Of a stretch of 64,000 nucleotides of DNA, positions 34,531 through 45,266 are shown in pieces. Positions within the stretch are counted from its first letter, which is position 1. The number at the start of each line of letters is the position of its first letter. The stretch comes from Candidula unifasciata (lineage: Eukaryota; Mollusca; Gastropoda; Stylommatophora; Geomitridae): contig CAJHNH020002446.1 in NCBI GenBank assembly GCA_905116865.2, forward strand, positions 815,001 to 879,000, read 5' to 3'. The notes below the pieces were generated by a model that saw nothing but the letters and a program-made list of their open reading frames with translations, had not been told where the DNA came from and did no database searches. The position numbers and the translations under genes are program-made.

Positions 34531-35554
34531 TATGCTACTATCTTTCCTTTCACTCTAGCTGAAAATCTCCAGCCAGATTTTCCCCCCTGATAAATAGACC
34601 CATCGGTGTACACTTCTACCTCATCTAGCCCAGCGTTTTGTTTTATCAGTTTTTGTACCTCTTATTCTGTCATATCATTACACCACTCTCTTTACTCTCT
34701 TCCTAATATGATAATGATCAGATGGAAACTGCTGTTGTGCTTCTGTAGACCCATTCCTGCCTCCTCTGTATTTGCTCGACTGAGACAACTAGCCTGATGG
34801 TATCTTCAGCTGGTACAATCCATGACTTTCCTCTTTTTAAACGGTTTCCTTTACAATCTTTCAGATTACCATGCAGTGGATGTCTTTCATCACTGGCAAC
34901 TCCATGCAGGCCTTGGCTATTCAATTAAGTTAACCCAGGGGCCAAAATGATGGACGCGGGGGTCGTCACGGGCCCGAGCCCCGCGCCCCAGCAGAGAAAT
35001 ATCATTTATAAAATATAATTGCAGTGATCAGAGGGCCACTTGCAAGGCCTACACGGACCAGATTTGAGACGCGGGCCGACAGTTGAATAGCCCTGATCTA
35101 GCTGTTATTGATGCCAGGCCAAGCATTTATCTCATTGTTCTAATTGGTGTATCTCGAGTGTAACCCACGGAAACTCAGTGTTTGCTTTGAATCCGTTCAT
35201 GTTTCGCACACTGTGAGACAGATAGTATTGCAATTCTTAGGCTGCCATCAGTAACTGAAAGATCAGATGGTGGAACCATAACACCAACAGTCTCTATGTG
35301 TGTCTCAACCATAGTTTTCAGTGCCGGCAGGTGGCGCTTGTCTGCTCAGACTATTAACTTCTTCATTGTCGAAACATAAAAACAATCACATGTTGACTAA
35401 TTTCTCTAGACACGATGCAGAGATTATTTGGTAGGGTTTATTTATTGCGTTTATTTGGTAAATTGCTCTATTGTCTGTGTTTCTTTCTTTCGTCTCTTTT
35501 TCATAGATGTGTTAACTGAGCTACTTCAGAGCTACATATTTATTATTCTAAAGT

Positions 35555-35824
35555 CCCCGTGTGGGTTCTGGGGCCCTATTATAGGGAAAACAAGAATAGA
35601 CCCACCGCCTACCCAAAAGTCGACTAATCGGGAGCTTCCTTCGAAGTCGGAGTGCATCTGCCTGAGAGGCAAGTAACCAGCAGTCTGCATACAAATGAGT
35701 CAGATCTGTAAAACGGATGCACACACAACACTCAAGTTCTGGAACAGGACTGGAGTCCAGAAGTGGACGAACAACCAGAACTTTCCGCCGGAGTTTACAG
35801 CTGGTGTACGCGAAGAAGAAGAAG
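35555..35824 (+). mobile_element. GAA-tailed SINE, reference copy with 13-bp TSD
   Basis: Best-defined member. Runs CCCGTGTGGGTTCTGGGGCC, AACAAGAATAGACCCAC, AAAAGTCGACTAATCGGGAG, CTTCGAAGTCGGAGTGCATC, CTGAGAGGCAAGTAACCAG, CAAATGAGTCAGATCTGTAA, GGAACAGGACTGGAGTCCAG, TTTCCGCCGGAGTTTACAGC, then a (GAA)n tail. The perfect 13-bp direct repeat ATTATTCTAAAGT lies at 35542-35554 and 35825-35837, so this is a retroposed insertion with exact ends. No good tRNA A and B boxes were seen, so the Pol III head is unproven. Confidence 0.92.
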
Positions 35825-36495
35825 ATTATTCTAAAGTAATATCTGCCTATGATAGAATGGGTTAACGCGGTCAGCACAATTTCCTTCCCGGGAGCTGGTT
35901 TTGAAAAAAAATTTTCAAAATTGTATGCTTGCCGCAGACTGAAACGTAATACAGATAAACGTGCGGTTTTGGATTCCACTGTGTAATGTGGCTTTTCAGT
36001 GCCGACTTCTCCTGTTCCACCCTTGTATTGTATGAGGGATAGCCACGGCGTATCGGATGTCAATGCCATATCTCAACGCAGAGACACCCGGTGACCACCA
36101 TACACATTGTTAAAATTTCCTTATTTCAGTTACTCTCGTCGTTTTAGAAAGATGGATAGCCAACCAGTGACGACGTACAATGGCGCAACACAATATTTCA
36201 CTGCATACACAAATATTTTACAATGTTCATGTTACAAATATTTTAGAATGTTTATGTTACAGATATTTTACAATATTTTACTGCACGACTGGTAGTATTA
36301 CGGTTATTGTGATATAACAATCATCTTCCTTTCAAAAATACAAGGTGAATCAAAAATCAAAAAAAGTAAAAGCTAGCGGAAAAAAAAGGGGGGGGGGGCA
36401 CGTAGTAGTGAGAAGAGAATAATAATAATAATAATAAGTTACGAAGAAGAACTTTGGAAATTGAATATGTAATTTTTTGCATATTTAATATTCTT

Positions 36496-36527
<32 letters not shown>

Positions 36528-36531
36528 GAAG

Positions 36532-36696
36532 CTTTCAGGATTACTAAATGAATTAATCAACCAGAAGGCTGTCCTGAGAGAGCAAAATATCTTGATCGGA
36601 GCCGTATTTACAGCAGAGGACAGCAGTAACTTGTCATCGCCAGTTAATATTACTGCTTTGTATAACGCTCAAGTTGACTACTCCGAGTACATGTCC
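36532..36696 (+). CDS. ABCA exon 4: extracellular loop part 2
   Basis: Phase 0 start after TTTTTTTGAAG and phase 0 end at TCC|GTAAGT. Encodes LSGLLNELINQKAVLREQNI and on to SSPVNITALYNAQVDYSEYM. The NITALYNAQ block is the conserved NITALFNNQ motif near the end of ABCA extracellular loops; Asn198 and Asn204 are in N-x-S/T sequons. Confidence 0.9.
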
Positions 36697-37467
36697 GTAA
36701 GTAAAAACACCAGCTTTGAGATTCACAGTTTTTTTGTATCACGTTTTCCATCCAGTAGGACAAGAACAGAACCAATGAAAAAGTGGCAGTGAGAGAATGA
36801 GAAAAAAAAAGTGTTAAAGTGTTGTATGCAATTTACACTGATGGATGCTAAGGCTTGGAAAAAGGGTCATTTTACTGTTGGATACATGTGAAGCCTGGCC
36901 GAAAAGCAGACAAGATCATAAACATATAATGGTTGAGTAAATAGACGTGTGGAAATGTTTTTTTTTTTAAAACAAATATTGTGGATGTACAGAAGAGCAA
37001 CCGAGACAGTCCTGCAAGCGCCAGATGAAAATCTGTATATTAATTAGAGAAATCAGACATAGACAGTGATTTTACCTGAGGGCTGGAAGTTGGTTATACG
37101 AGTATTATTATGTCTTTGCTATGCTTATAACGTTTCTCCCTCGCTGGTACTACGGAGATCGTGTACCTCGCTGAGACCTCTCCCTCATTATGTGTGATAT
37201 GTAGTAAAAGAACTCAACAAGTGCTGTCTTCCGTCTTTGATTTATGACTCGTTGACAACAACTCTCCTTTTGTCTATTGTTTCGTAGATTCCTTGTTCGC
37301 TGAATATTTAAACTACATCGAAGAAAAATTGGCTACATTACCTCCCGTCTTTGATTTGTGTCTCGCTGACTACAACTCTCATTGTGTCTAACGTTTCATA
37401 GATTCCTTGATAGCTGAATATTTAAACTGCAATATATAATAATTTACCACATTACTTTTATTCATAG
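36697..37467 (+). other. ABCA intron 4 with tandem duplication at its end
   Basis: The last 230 bp are two head-to-tail copies (about 37231-37343 and 37346-37455) sharing CCGTCTTTGATTT, TAGATTCCTTG and GCTGAATATTTAAACT blocks. The rest is unremarkable AT-rich DNA. Confidence 0.7.
37231..37455 (+). repeat. 115-bp tandem duplication abutting exon 5
   Basis: Two diverged copies with period about 115 bp: CCGTCTTTGATTT-TG-CTCG, GACAACAACTCTC, TTGTCTA-GTTTC-TAGATTCCTTG, GCTGAATATTTAAACT and a -CACATTAC end. The second copy runs almost into the splice acceptor at 37466-37467. Confidence 0.8.
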
Positions 37468-37704
37468 GTGGCTGTAATCATGAAAGTAATTCATAGCTAC
37501 TCCCTGAATACAGAGGACACCAATGAAACAGACGAAAGACATATAGATTTTGCAATCGAGCCATTGCCCCTGGCAAGAGAAGACGCTGAACGATACATAT
37601 ACAAGACTACGAGGCGTTTTTGTATCCGTTCATCGGCGACTGTCATGCTGTCGGTGACATTTCTGACATCTACGTTTGCAATATTCCTTGTGAAGGAGAG
37701 AAAG
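37468..37704 (+). CDS. ABCA exon 5: loop end, TM helix 2
   Basis: Begins VAVIMKVIHSYSLNTEDTNE in phase 0 after TATTCATAG and ends AIFLVKERK at AAAG|GTAAAA. The segment RSSATVMLSVTFLTSTFAIF is TM helix 2. KER is the conserved ER of the ABCA coupling region (IQERV-KAKHLQ). Asn239 is in an N-E-T sequon. Confidence 0.92.
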
Positions 37705-37799
37705 GTAAAAGGGAATTCCATACAGACTAATTTTATCTAGGGTTTCAATACTGTAAGAAGGCTCACTAGTGTAATTGTAAATTATTTTTAACGCCAAGT

Positions 37800-38276
37800 A
37801 AACAGGTATATTAAGTGTTGTATACGTAGAAATGCTAGTTTTATAGACTACAGCAAGGCATTTGACTGTGTGCAACACCAATAACTGTGGCATGTAATGC
37901 GAGGCATTAGATTTCCAAAACATCTAGTGCACTTAATGAAATCTCTTTACCATTAACAACAAGCAGCTTTCAGAGTAGCTGATGAAACAACAGAATGGTT
38001 TGAAGTGCAGAAAGGAGTGAGACAGGGCTGCATTCTTTCTCTTTCCCTCTTTAACATGTATGCTGAACATGTTATAAGAAATGCAATAAACGGGAGGCAT
38101 GTGAGAGCTTTGATCCACTAACAATTGGAGGTAATCCTATTCTAGAATTCAGATATGCAGACGACACAGTTCTCCTTTCCAACAGTGTACAAGGTTTAGA
38201 AAATTAATTATGGCTGTCAAAAAGCATAGCGAAGAAGTGAATCTTTAAAAAAAAAAAAAAAATTAGGTCCTCAGTA
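37800..38276 (+). mobile_element. RTE-like LINE RT remnant, 5' part
   Basis: Translation with stops gives FIDYSKAFDCVQH, HVMRGIRFPKHLVHLMKSLY and EVQKGVRQGCILSLSLFNMY, then a degraded FRYADDTVLL, the core RT motifs in order. In-frame stops show it is dead. The element resumes at 39080. Confidence 0.85.
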
Positions 38277-38288
38277 AATACAGCACAC

Positions 38289-39067
38289 AGATGGGTCAGC
38301 AGAAAGCGCAGTCAGAAACGGGGGTGCGGGAGTGTACATTGAGTATCCTAATAATACCAGGGATACAGCCAAATTACCAACAGGAAAGCACTGTCACAAC
38401 TATGATGCAGAAGTTCAAGCCATCAAGATAGCGGTAGAGAAACTACTAAATACAGGGTATTTTTCACAACCAGTGGTATTCCTGACAGATGCAAAAGCAG
38501 TACTTCAGTCACTCCAGTCTGGAAAATTACCAAGCATACGGTCACTATTATCCGAACTAGGCAACCGCTGTAAATTAGTAATGCAGTGGATACCTTCCCA
38601 CTGTGGAGTTCCCGGAAACGAAAAAGCTGATCAACTAGCTAAGGAAGGTGCAACTGAAGATCAACCTGACATACCAGTCTCTTATCAACAGAAGAAGAGA
38701 ATGATCAAATCAATCAGAATGCCACCGAAACTGGCACAAGATGATTACCATATTATGGACAGACCAGGGCAAGTCATTATCCTTCGCCTTAGAACAGGGC
38801 ACAATCGACTTCGCTCCCACATGTACAACAAATTTAAGATTGGCCAATCAGCCATGTGTACTTGTGGACTGGCACCTGAAACAACAGATCACGTCCTTCA
38901 AGACTGTCCCAGATTCAGCGCTTTCAGGCAAAACATTTGGCCAAAAGAGACACTTGTGGAAGTCAAACTTTACGGGCCGCTTAGTGAATTACAAAAGACA
39001 GTGAAATTCATACTAGAGACAGCTTTGCAGATATAGACAATTTATTTCTTGCGAACGAAAGAAGAAG
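38289..39067 (+). mobile_element. 5'-truncated LINE carrying an RNase H domain
   Basis: Starts at DGSAESAVRNGGAG and continues in one frame to 39036. RNase H catalytic acidics are all visible: Asp in TDGSA, Glu in DAEVQAIKIAVEKL, Asp in FLTDAKAVLQSL and Asp in GNEKADQLAKEG, plus WIPSHCGVPGNE. A Cys/His cluster near the end (MCTCGLAPETTDHVLQDC) is typical of these elements. It ends in GAACGAAAGAAGAAG. The 12-bp direct repeat AATACAGCACAC at 38277-38288 and 39068-39079 flanks it exactly, a target-site duplication. It is a retrotransposon piece, not a host RNase H gene. Confidence 0.92.
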
Positions 39068-39079
39068 AATACAGCACAC

Positions 39080-39560
39080 CAACCACATGTTACAATCGAA
39101 AATGAAGAAATCGAAAATTTAACAGATTTCGAAAACTTTGGCTATTTATTAAACAACAGTGGCGACTGCTCAAAAGAAGTTAGAAAAAGACCTGAATTAG
39201 CAATGCAGAGATTAAGCAGCACGAAAAACCTCAGGCAAAGCACTAGTAAATTGGTTAAAGTGAAAATCTTGAGATCATGCATTATTCCTGTGGCAACTTA
39301 CGGTTGTCAGTCCTAGACGCTCACTCAGTCACTGTGGAAAATAAGAGCTTTTGAAATGAAGTATTATAGAAATATTCTTAGAATACCATGGATCAAGAAG
39401 ATGAAAAACAGACACTCTAAACGAGCTGAAAGTCAAACTGAACTGGCTCATAGACGGCATCCTGTCCGGAAAGTTGAAGTATTTTGGCCACATCAATTGC
39501 CATTATGGCTTGGAAAAGACGGTCATGAAGGGTGCAGTTTGTGGAAGAATAAAGTCAAGA
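39080..39560 (+). mobile_element. RTE-like LINE remnant, 3' part
   Basis: Continues the element at 37800: ITIENEEIENLTDFENFGYL, LAMQRLSSTKNLR, IIPVATYGCQS, MKYYRNILRIPWIKK, and a degenerate GRLKYFGHINCH equivalent. With the RNase-H insertion removed, the two halves read as one element. Confidence 0.8.
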
Positions 39561-39825
39561 GGCTGAAGAAAAATGGTCTGCACCTGGTATCGAACCCGGC
39601 AATCCGGCAATACGATGCGAGTACGCAACGGCCAAGCCACAGACACACCGACCTCTCACACTTAACAGACGAAATATGTCATGGACTATCCCCAATTCAT
39701 GGTCAAATACTAGTACTTATAATATGTTTAATAGGTTTGATACATAAAAAAGGAAGAATCCAGCATTTCTAATCATTTTGAATTTAACTGTAATAGTTGT
39801 AATAGGAAATGCTATTTTTTACCAG

Positions 39826-39959
39826 ACAGGCTTCCGGCACCTCCAACTTCTGAGTGGCGCTCTTCCGGTGAAGTATTACACTGGGACGTTATTAGCTGAT
39901 ATGCTTGTTTACATTTCGGTGTGCGCTGTCACTTTCTCTTCGCTGCTTTTGTTACACAG
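39826..39959 (+). CDS. ABCA exon 6: TM helix 3
   Basis: After TTTTTTACCAG phase 0 gives TGFRHLQLLSGALPVKYYTG. Joined to exon 5 this makes ERKTGFRHLQLLSG, a clear match to the ER--KAKHLQ--SG stretch of ABCA proteins. The rest, LLADMLVYISVCAVTFSSLL, is TM helix 3. Donor CACAG|GTATAG, phase 2. Confidence 0.93.
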
Positions 39960-40589
39960 GTATAGACATGTTCTTTTAGATATTTATAACGCTACTTGGC
40001 ATCAAAGTTTCTAACAACGCTATAGACGGACATATTAGAATCGCTGATATGCAAAGTGACTAGCATCTAAAACTATTTACTGTTAACACTAAATGTTACC
40101 ATTGCTGATCGATCAACGATGTTGAGTGACTTAGACGTATGGTAACCCCTGTACTTTTCCAACGTAACACTACTCGGATGTGTGCGCAACCAATGATCGA
40201 TCGATCGATTCGTTTGTCACCGTCCGGATTTTACCTGATTAATTGATTGATTGATCCAAGAACCGACATCACAGCACTTTCCTATAAGCGCTCCGCCCCA
40301 TCTTCAGTAGCCAGCGAAGAGTTCCGATACTAATGGTGCCAGTAGCATTCAGATTAAACGTCAGTCTTGTCTTTCCTCTGAGCCTCAAGGATCTGCCAGA
40401 ACCTCTCACCACTCCCCCCTGCATCAATCTCACCAGACTGTGGTGATTTATCTGCTCCTCCGAACTCGGATTTTACCTAAAGGTTTACAATGCCATTTAA
40501 AGAAAAGAAAATTATCCGGACGGCAGGCCAACAATGCAAGATCCCAGACACTCTGTTTAACCTCGAAAGAAGTCATAATTAGAACATCG

Positions 40590-40910
40590 GTTAGTTAGTT
40601 AGTTAGCGTTAGTGCAGTCGATAAGAGGCTCACTTTCAAATCCAGCTGCGACTTGCTGCAGCTCACGGTCGGTGTTTGAAACCGGGCGGTTCCCGGGGTT
40701 CACCCAGCCTCTAGGAGATAGGCACCAGAGTTGACACTCTGGGGTAAATGGAGGAACGTCGCTGTAGCCACAGAGTTACGTGCGAACGGCGACACAGGAT
40801 GACAATGCTTATCAGCTGTCCGTACTGGTGGCAGAGCACTTATGATTTATAACCGTGTGCAATGACTGGTTCACATCTCCCGACTTTACCTTTACTTTAC
40901 CTTTGCCTTT
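40590..40910 (+). mobile_element. tRNA-related SINE preceded by TTAG repeats
   Basis: (GTTA)n, then TTAGTGCAGTCGATAAGAGG, CTCACTTTCAAATCCAG, a GTTTGAAACCGGGCGGTTC block (B-box-like), GGTTCACCCAGCCTCTAGG and a body ending in repeated CTTTACCTTT. Reverse fragments are at 17640-17850 and 18142-18275. Confidence 0.7.
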
Positions 40911-40911
40911 A

Positions 40912-41145
40912 GTAAGTTAGTTGCGTATCCTTTACAGGACGTTGCAGAACCAACCCCAGCTTTTTTTAGCTGTTGTGGTTTTTCTAGGCAAATTTACGAC
41001 CAGTAGTTTGCAATTGCTTACTGGACGGTCAGCTTCTCGAAACCACTGTCGAAACCAACGCAAGGGACAAAGCCCGTAGCTGGGATCGAACACGGCACCC
41101 CGGCATTACGAAGCTCCTTCGCGACGCCTAAGCCACAGACGCCGA
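40912..41145 (-). mobile_element. tRNA-derived SINE, reverse copy
   Basis: Reverse complement of the 53105-53325 element: CTTAGGCGTCGCGAAGGAGC, GGGGTGCCGTGTTCGATCCC, GGTTTCGACAGTGG and CAACGTCCTGTAAAGGATACG, ending CAACTAACTTA. Confidence 0.85.
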
Positions 41146-41227
41146 CAGACACCCGTAACGGCTACATCATCCATGTATCACCGACAGTCCTATCCGGGTA
41201 AAGACGCATTCAATGTCTTCCTGTCGT

Positions 41228-41471
41228 CTGCTTTAGAGTAGACCCACTGCCTCCCCAAGAAGCATGTCGTAAAAGTCGACTAACTGGGAGCTTCCTTTGA
41301 AGTCGGAGTGCATCTGCCTGAGCGGCAAGGAGCAACTAACTGTACCCAAATAAGCCAGTAAAACGGATGTACACGCAAAACTCGGGTCCTGGCACAAAGC
41401 CCAAGTCCAAATGGACTAACAACCAAGGTTTCCCACCGGAGCTTACAGCGGGTGAACAAAGAAGAAGAAGA
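41228..41471 (+). mobile_element. GAA-tailed SINE
   Basis: GAGTAGACCCACTGCCTCCC, AAGCATGTCGTAAAAGTCGA, TTTGAAGTCGGAGTGCATC, CAAATAAGCCAGTAAAACGG, CCCAAGTCCAAATGGAC, GGAGCTTACAGCGGGTGAAC then (AGA)n. The 5' end is truncated by about 40 bp. Confidence 0.87.
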
Positions 41472-41819
41472 CATCCAGTGATGCAGATGTACGTGACTCT
41501 TCTTGCCTCTCCTACCTGCTACTCTAGCTAGATAGATCTAACCGCCCCGGCTCTTGTCGGGGCCCTAAATATAACCTAACGGTTGAACAGGATTTCTGGG
41601 ACTTGTGCCAGGGTGATTCGCTGACTGACGCAGATAAACACCAACCCTCGTAACTGTTCGTCAACTGTCGTCCTCATCCATAGGGACTGCAAATTACATG
41701 GGGCTCTTATAACGGTTAAGGATGCCTAACTGTAACTTCTTGTAAAGTTGAGCCGACTGTGTGGGATCTACGTAGTCAGTTTGCCAAACAGATCGCGATT
41801 TTTGTTAGCACAGGGTGAT

Positions 41820-42420
41820 AAGCCTTCATATAGCAGCCAAGAGAGGAGAAACTGATCGATAACACTTTATCCCAGCTCTGTAGAGGAATTTTTGAGACCT
41901 AATGGCAAACTTATTGGTGTAGATATACAGCACAATCTTGCAACCTATAGCTCTAGACAGGTTTCTCATTGCTCTGAATGTTATTCTGAAGTACCTATTT
42001 TGAACCTCATTTAGTTTTTCACAAGTTCGTTTTCGCTGGTTTTGTAAAGAAACCTGGGGCATATTCTTTGAGGTGATCCGGTGTAGACTTGTCTCAATAT
42101 TTTTATACTGGCTTCCCATTTTGTTACACGTAGTTGTTTTGGTAATATCAAGTCTATGTATGAAATGTAAGTGGACCACCCCTCCCCCAAATTTGGCTTG
42201 AAAGCGTGTCTGTCGTAAAGAAAAGTAAATGTATCTGTCTGGAGTATTGATTTTGTAATATTATAGATTATTTCAGTAACAGAAAGTGTATTTATAATAT
42301 TATAGATATGCTTTCTTTGTCTGGGAAGAGATAACTGACTATCACCGTAGATATTGCCTGTGGATATATTATTTGACCCCCCTCAATTCTTTGTCGAAAC
42401 TTGATGCTTTTACACTGCTC
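41820..42420 (-). repeat. Unassigned dispersed repeat (also at 32355-32760)
   Basis: Shared blocks with 32355-32760: GGCATATTC-TT, GTGTAGACTTGTCT-A, TGTATCTGTCT-AGTATTG, CTTTCTTTGT-TGGG and TTCTTTGTCGA. The reverse frames (LVKTKCLDKSTLVFML and MGSQYKNIETSLHRI) are alike, which suggests an old coding repeat. Identity unknown. Confidence 0.55.
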
Positions 42421-42849
42421 TGAGCGAACTACTTCTTTCAGTTGTAATGACTGGCTTACTGTCTATTTTAACGCTGCCTAGTCAGTACAAGAAGCCAGTA
42501 ATAATAAATGTAGTGAGTGGCTACTGCGTGCATTATTGTCTGCTCAGGTCCCGTCTTCAACACTGTGATGAAAGTGTGAGAAAACAGAAATCGAGAATAA
42601 CATTTTAAGTCACGGTAATGAAAAAGATTAACATACTGACATTAACTTATATTGTTTGTTTTTATTGTGAAAAATATGTCATTCCATACAAATTTAATCT
42701 GTTGCACAATATTAAAAAGGATGCGAAATGTGAGTACGAAGGCCCTCTAAAATGCTCCTTTTAATGTAAGTACTCTTTGAAAGCACTGGTAGATACGGTG
42801 GTGGTAGAAAGTGATCAAATGGGCTCGGTTTAAAAAAAGAGAAGACAAG

Positions 42850-43480
42850 TAATGGTAGTTTCCAAGAAAAGAATAGTCCTAAATGTATTATAAAAAGCGT
42901 TATTTTAGGACAAGTACAGAAATTTAAATTTCTAGGCGCATGGATAATATCCGATGGAAGAACAGAATCGGACCGGACCAAAACTGCTTTTTTTTTAATA
43001 AAATGAAGAACATTTTGTGCAATACATCCACGTCATTGAAGGTTAGGAAACGAATTATCGCATGTTATTCACAGCCAGTTTTAACATACGGCTGTGAATC
43101 CTCGCCAATCAATCAACAAGCCGAACAATATCTTAAGGCCTTGGAGATGTGGTTTTACAGAAGAATCCTTAGAATTTTTTGGACAGCTTAGAAGAGCAGC
43201 CCGAATGCTTTGAAAGAGTGGGTGCTCAAAAATAACTTATATTAAAAAAAAGTCATCATTTCGTAGTTATGTTACGAGAAGAAGGAAACAAGAAAATGTT
43301 GTGACCATTGAAAAGATATGTGGAAAGACAGACAGAAGAAGACAGCGCGATACGATTCTTGACAGCCATATGTCATATGGAAGGATGTCAACACACGAAC
43401 TGATACACGAAGTTGTGGAGAGGCATGATTGCCCACGCCAATCGACATGGCACTTGATAATGACTCTTTGAACAGACAAC
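42850..43480 (+). mobile_element. LINE RT 3' remnant
   Basis: Reads VQKFKFLGAWIISDGRTESD, MKNILCNTSTSLKVRKRIIA, QPVLTYGCESS, ALEMWFYRRILRIFWTA, then stops. Related to 45750-46140 and, in reverse, to 59390-59660. Dead copy. Confidence 0.8.
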
Positions 43481-43537
43481 AATAATGACACCTGTACATT
43501 CTTGACACAATATCTTCCCCATTATTGTGTTTTTCAG

Positions 43538-43692
43538 AGTGCGTTTCCTGTATCAGCAATATGGTATCACCTTAGTGATTGTGCTGGCCTCCTACGGCCT
43601 GACCTCGTTACCGCTAGTCTATTCCCTACAGTTCATGTTCAGCCAACCTACGCTCTGTCTACTGATTCTGTTCAGCGCCCGAATCACAGTCG
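43538..43692 (+). CDS. ABCA exon 7: TM helices 4 and start of 5
   Basis: After TTGTGTTTTTCAG one A completes Arg344, then VRFLYQQYGITLVIVLASYG and LTSLPLVYSLQFMFSQPTLC. It matches the YG-----PL-Y--SF-F--PS segment of ABCA proteins (YGLTSLPLVYSLQFMFSQPT). Donor G|GTAAAT, phase 1. Confidence 0.93.
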
Positions 43693-43767
43693 GTAAATGC
43701 ACGCTCGGTTTTTGTTTGCACTCATTACTTGATAAAGAGAAAATCTCCACAGCAGCGTCAAATGATA

Positions 43768-43982
43768 TCTTTCGACATCGAAGTGCATCTGCTTGAGAGA
43801 CAAGGAACCAACTGTCTGCGTACAAATAAGCAAGATCTCTATAAAACTGCTGTGCATGCAAAACTCAAGTTCGGGGATTGGGGGGGGGGGGGGGGGGGGG
43901 GGCAGATTAAAGTCCAGATGTGGATGAGCAACCATAAGGCTTTGTCGAAATTTTCAGCCGGTGAATGCGAAAAAGAAGAAAT
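43768..43982 (+). mobile_element. GAA-tailed SINE with 24-base G run
   Basis: ATCTTTCGACATCGAAGTGC, TTGAGAGACAAGGAACCAAC, TGTCTGCGTACAAATAAGC, AAAGTCCAGATGTGGATGAG, TTTCAGCCGGTGAATGCG then AAAAGAAGAA. A run of about 23 G (43879-43901) sits where the family has GAACAGGACT. Confidence 0.85.
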
Positions 43983-44044
43983 ATTCGCTGGTTTCAGTGG
44001 CGAAGTGATAAAACCATTCCTGTCACGAACATGACGTTCAGGTT

Positions 44045-44215
44045 ACAAGTTCGATTTTTACGGAGATCTTTGGGGATTGTTGCTGGAGATACGGAATAGC
44101 TTTGTGTGACGCTCACAGCAAGCGACCAGCTGTTTTGAGGAGAGAGACCGAGTCATATGGGATAAATCCGGATGCAATCCAGTCAATGGTCGGAGGAGAA
44201 AGAGAGAGCATTTGG
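44045..44215 (+). repeat. Dispersed repeat, second copy
   Basis: TTACGGAGATCTTTGGGGAT, CTTTGTGTGACGCTCACAGC, GAGAGACCGAGTCATATG and TGCAATCCAGTC match the copy at 48165-48345 in order. Confidence 0.7.
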
Positions 44216-44334
44216 CCAAAACAACTCCTGCGATGCCATGATGGTAAGAACATCGTTCACAACGAAATTGAATTCAGTATAGCACGTATCCTTGATTATA
44301 TGACTTGAGTTCCTAAAAAAAAAAAATAAAAAAG

Positions 44335-44590
44335 ATGTTAGACTGTCAGAACATCAACCAGCAAATTCATTGAAAAACGGAAGATCAGATAGTTTGGTCA
44401 TTTACTAAAATTAAAGCTAGAGCAGCTATCAACGCAGGCGCTACTCTTGAAAATAAATGAAGAGAAAGCAAGAGGCTGCCCCGGATTGATGACATTAAAG
44501 AACTTCTATATCGACATGAAATGACAATTGTCCATCAAGCAATGGATCGCAAACTGTTCCTCCCCCAACGCTAAACGACAGAAGTGGAAA
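44335..44590 (+). mobile_element. LINE 3' remnant
   Basis: Degenerate translation with ARAAINAGATLENK, RLPRIDDIKELLYRHEMTIV and MDRKLFLPQR, followed by a GATGATGATGACGACGATGAT tail. Matches the reverse copy at 15700-15960. Confidence 0.7.
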
Positions 44591-45266
44591 TAGATGATGA
44601 TGATGACGACGATGATTAATTAAAGGACCGTTTTTACGCGGTCTTTACGCAGATCTGCGACGCCCCATACCATGATAAAATCCACACAGCCAGCAGTGGG
44701 TTTCGATCGCAGTAGGTTGGAATTACCAGTTGGACTCGCAACGCCTAAGCCACGGACCCACAGCTTATTAGATAGATTTACTAAAACTCCATGTTTGCCA
44801 CAGGTAGCATAGTGTTGACCAACAATGTAGTTCTTCTTAGATTTTTCCTTGGTAGACCAAGCTTTTTTGTCTATGTATCGGAAATAGTTTTCTTCGTTCC
44901 AATACTTTATTTAATTTTGTTAATCGCATGTTACTTTCTCGATCGATTCTTCCAAAATAATTAGAAACTGAACACGATAATTAAATTTCATTGTTTGTTT
45001 TATCTCGCTGTTATTTACTTTTATTGATCTGTTTTCTGGTTATCCACCTAATGTTGTCTTTGCATTTTTAGTGTTCGTTTTCATATTTCCCACATTGACC
45101 TAAATGTGGAGACTTCATTTTCTGCTATTATACTTGATATCGAAATGAGGCAAACGTCAGTTGTTCTTTGCAATTTGTACACATCAGCACTTATGTACGC
45201 TGGTAATTATTATCTAGCTTAATTTGTGGTAAGTGTTGAGAACAAACACGTTCAATAATGAATACA

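Larger units (their letters stand above)
33414..36531 (+). other. ABCA intron 3
   Basis: Holds a dispersed repeat (33425-33605), a G-run (34112-34125), a reversed LINE tail (34325-34530), a GAA-tailed SINE (35555-35824) and, just before the acceptor, a 27-base T run (36501-36527). About 34930-35100 is GC-rich, with GGGCCCGAGCCCCGCGCCCC, unassigned. Confidence 0.6.
37705..39825 (+). other. ABCA intron 5 with nested LINEs
   Basis: An older RTE-like LINE (37800-38276 plus 39080-39560) is interrupted by a younger RNase-H LINE fragment (38289-39067). A short SINE piece follows at 39575-39660. Confidence 0.75.
39960..43537 (+). other. ABCA intron 6, repeat-rich
   Basis: Contains in order: a reversed GACGGAGC-family fragment (40255-40375), a tRNA-related SINE (40590-40910), a reversed tRNA-derived SINE (40912-41145), a GAA-tailed SINE (41228-41471), a reversed CCCAGAAACC-family segment (about 41545-41815), a repeat related to 32355-32760 (41820-42420) and a LINE remnant (42850-43480). 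Confidence 0.65.

Noticed and set aside
38332..39036. A host RNase H gene
   Set aside because: The frame begins inside a segment flanked by a 12-bp target-site duplication, with a GAA tail and a LINE-type Cys/His cluster; it is a truncated retrotransposon.
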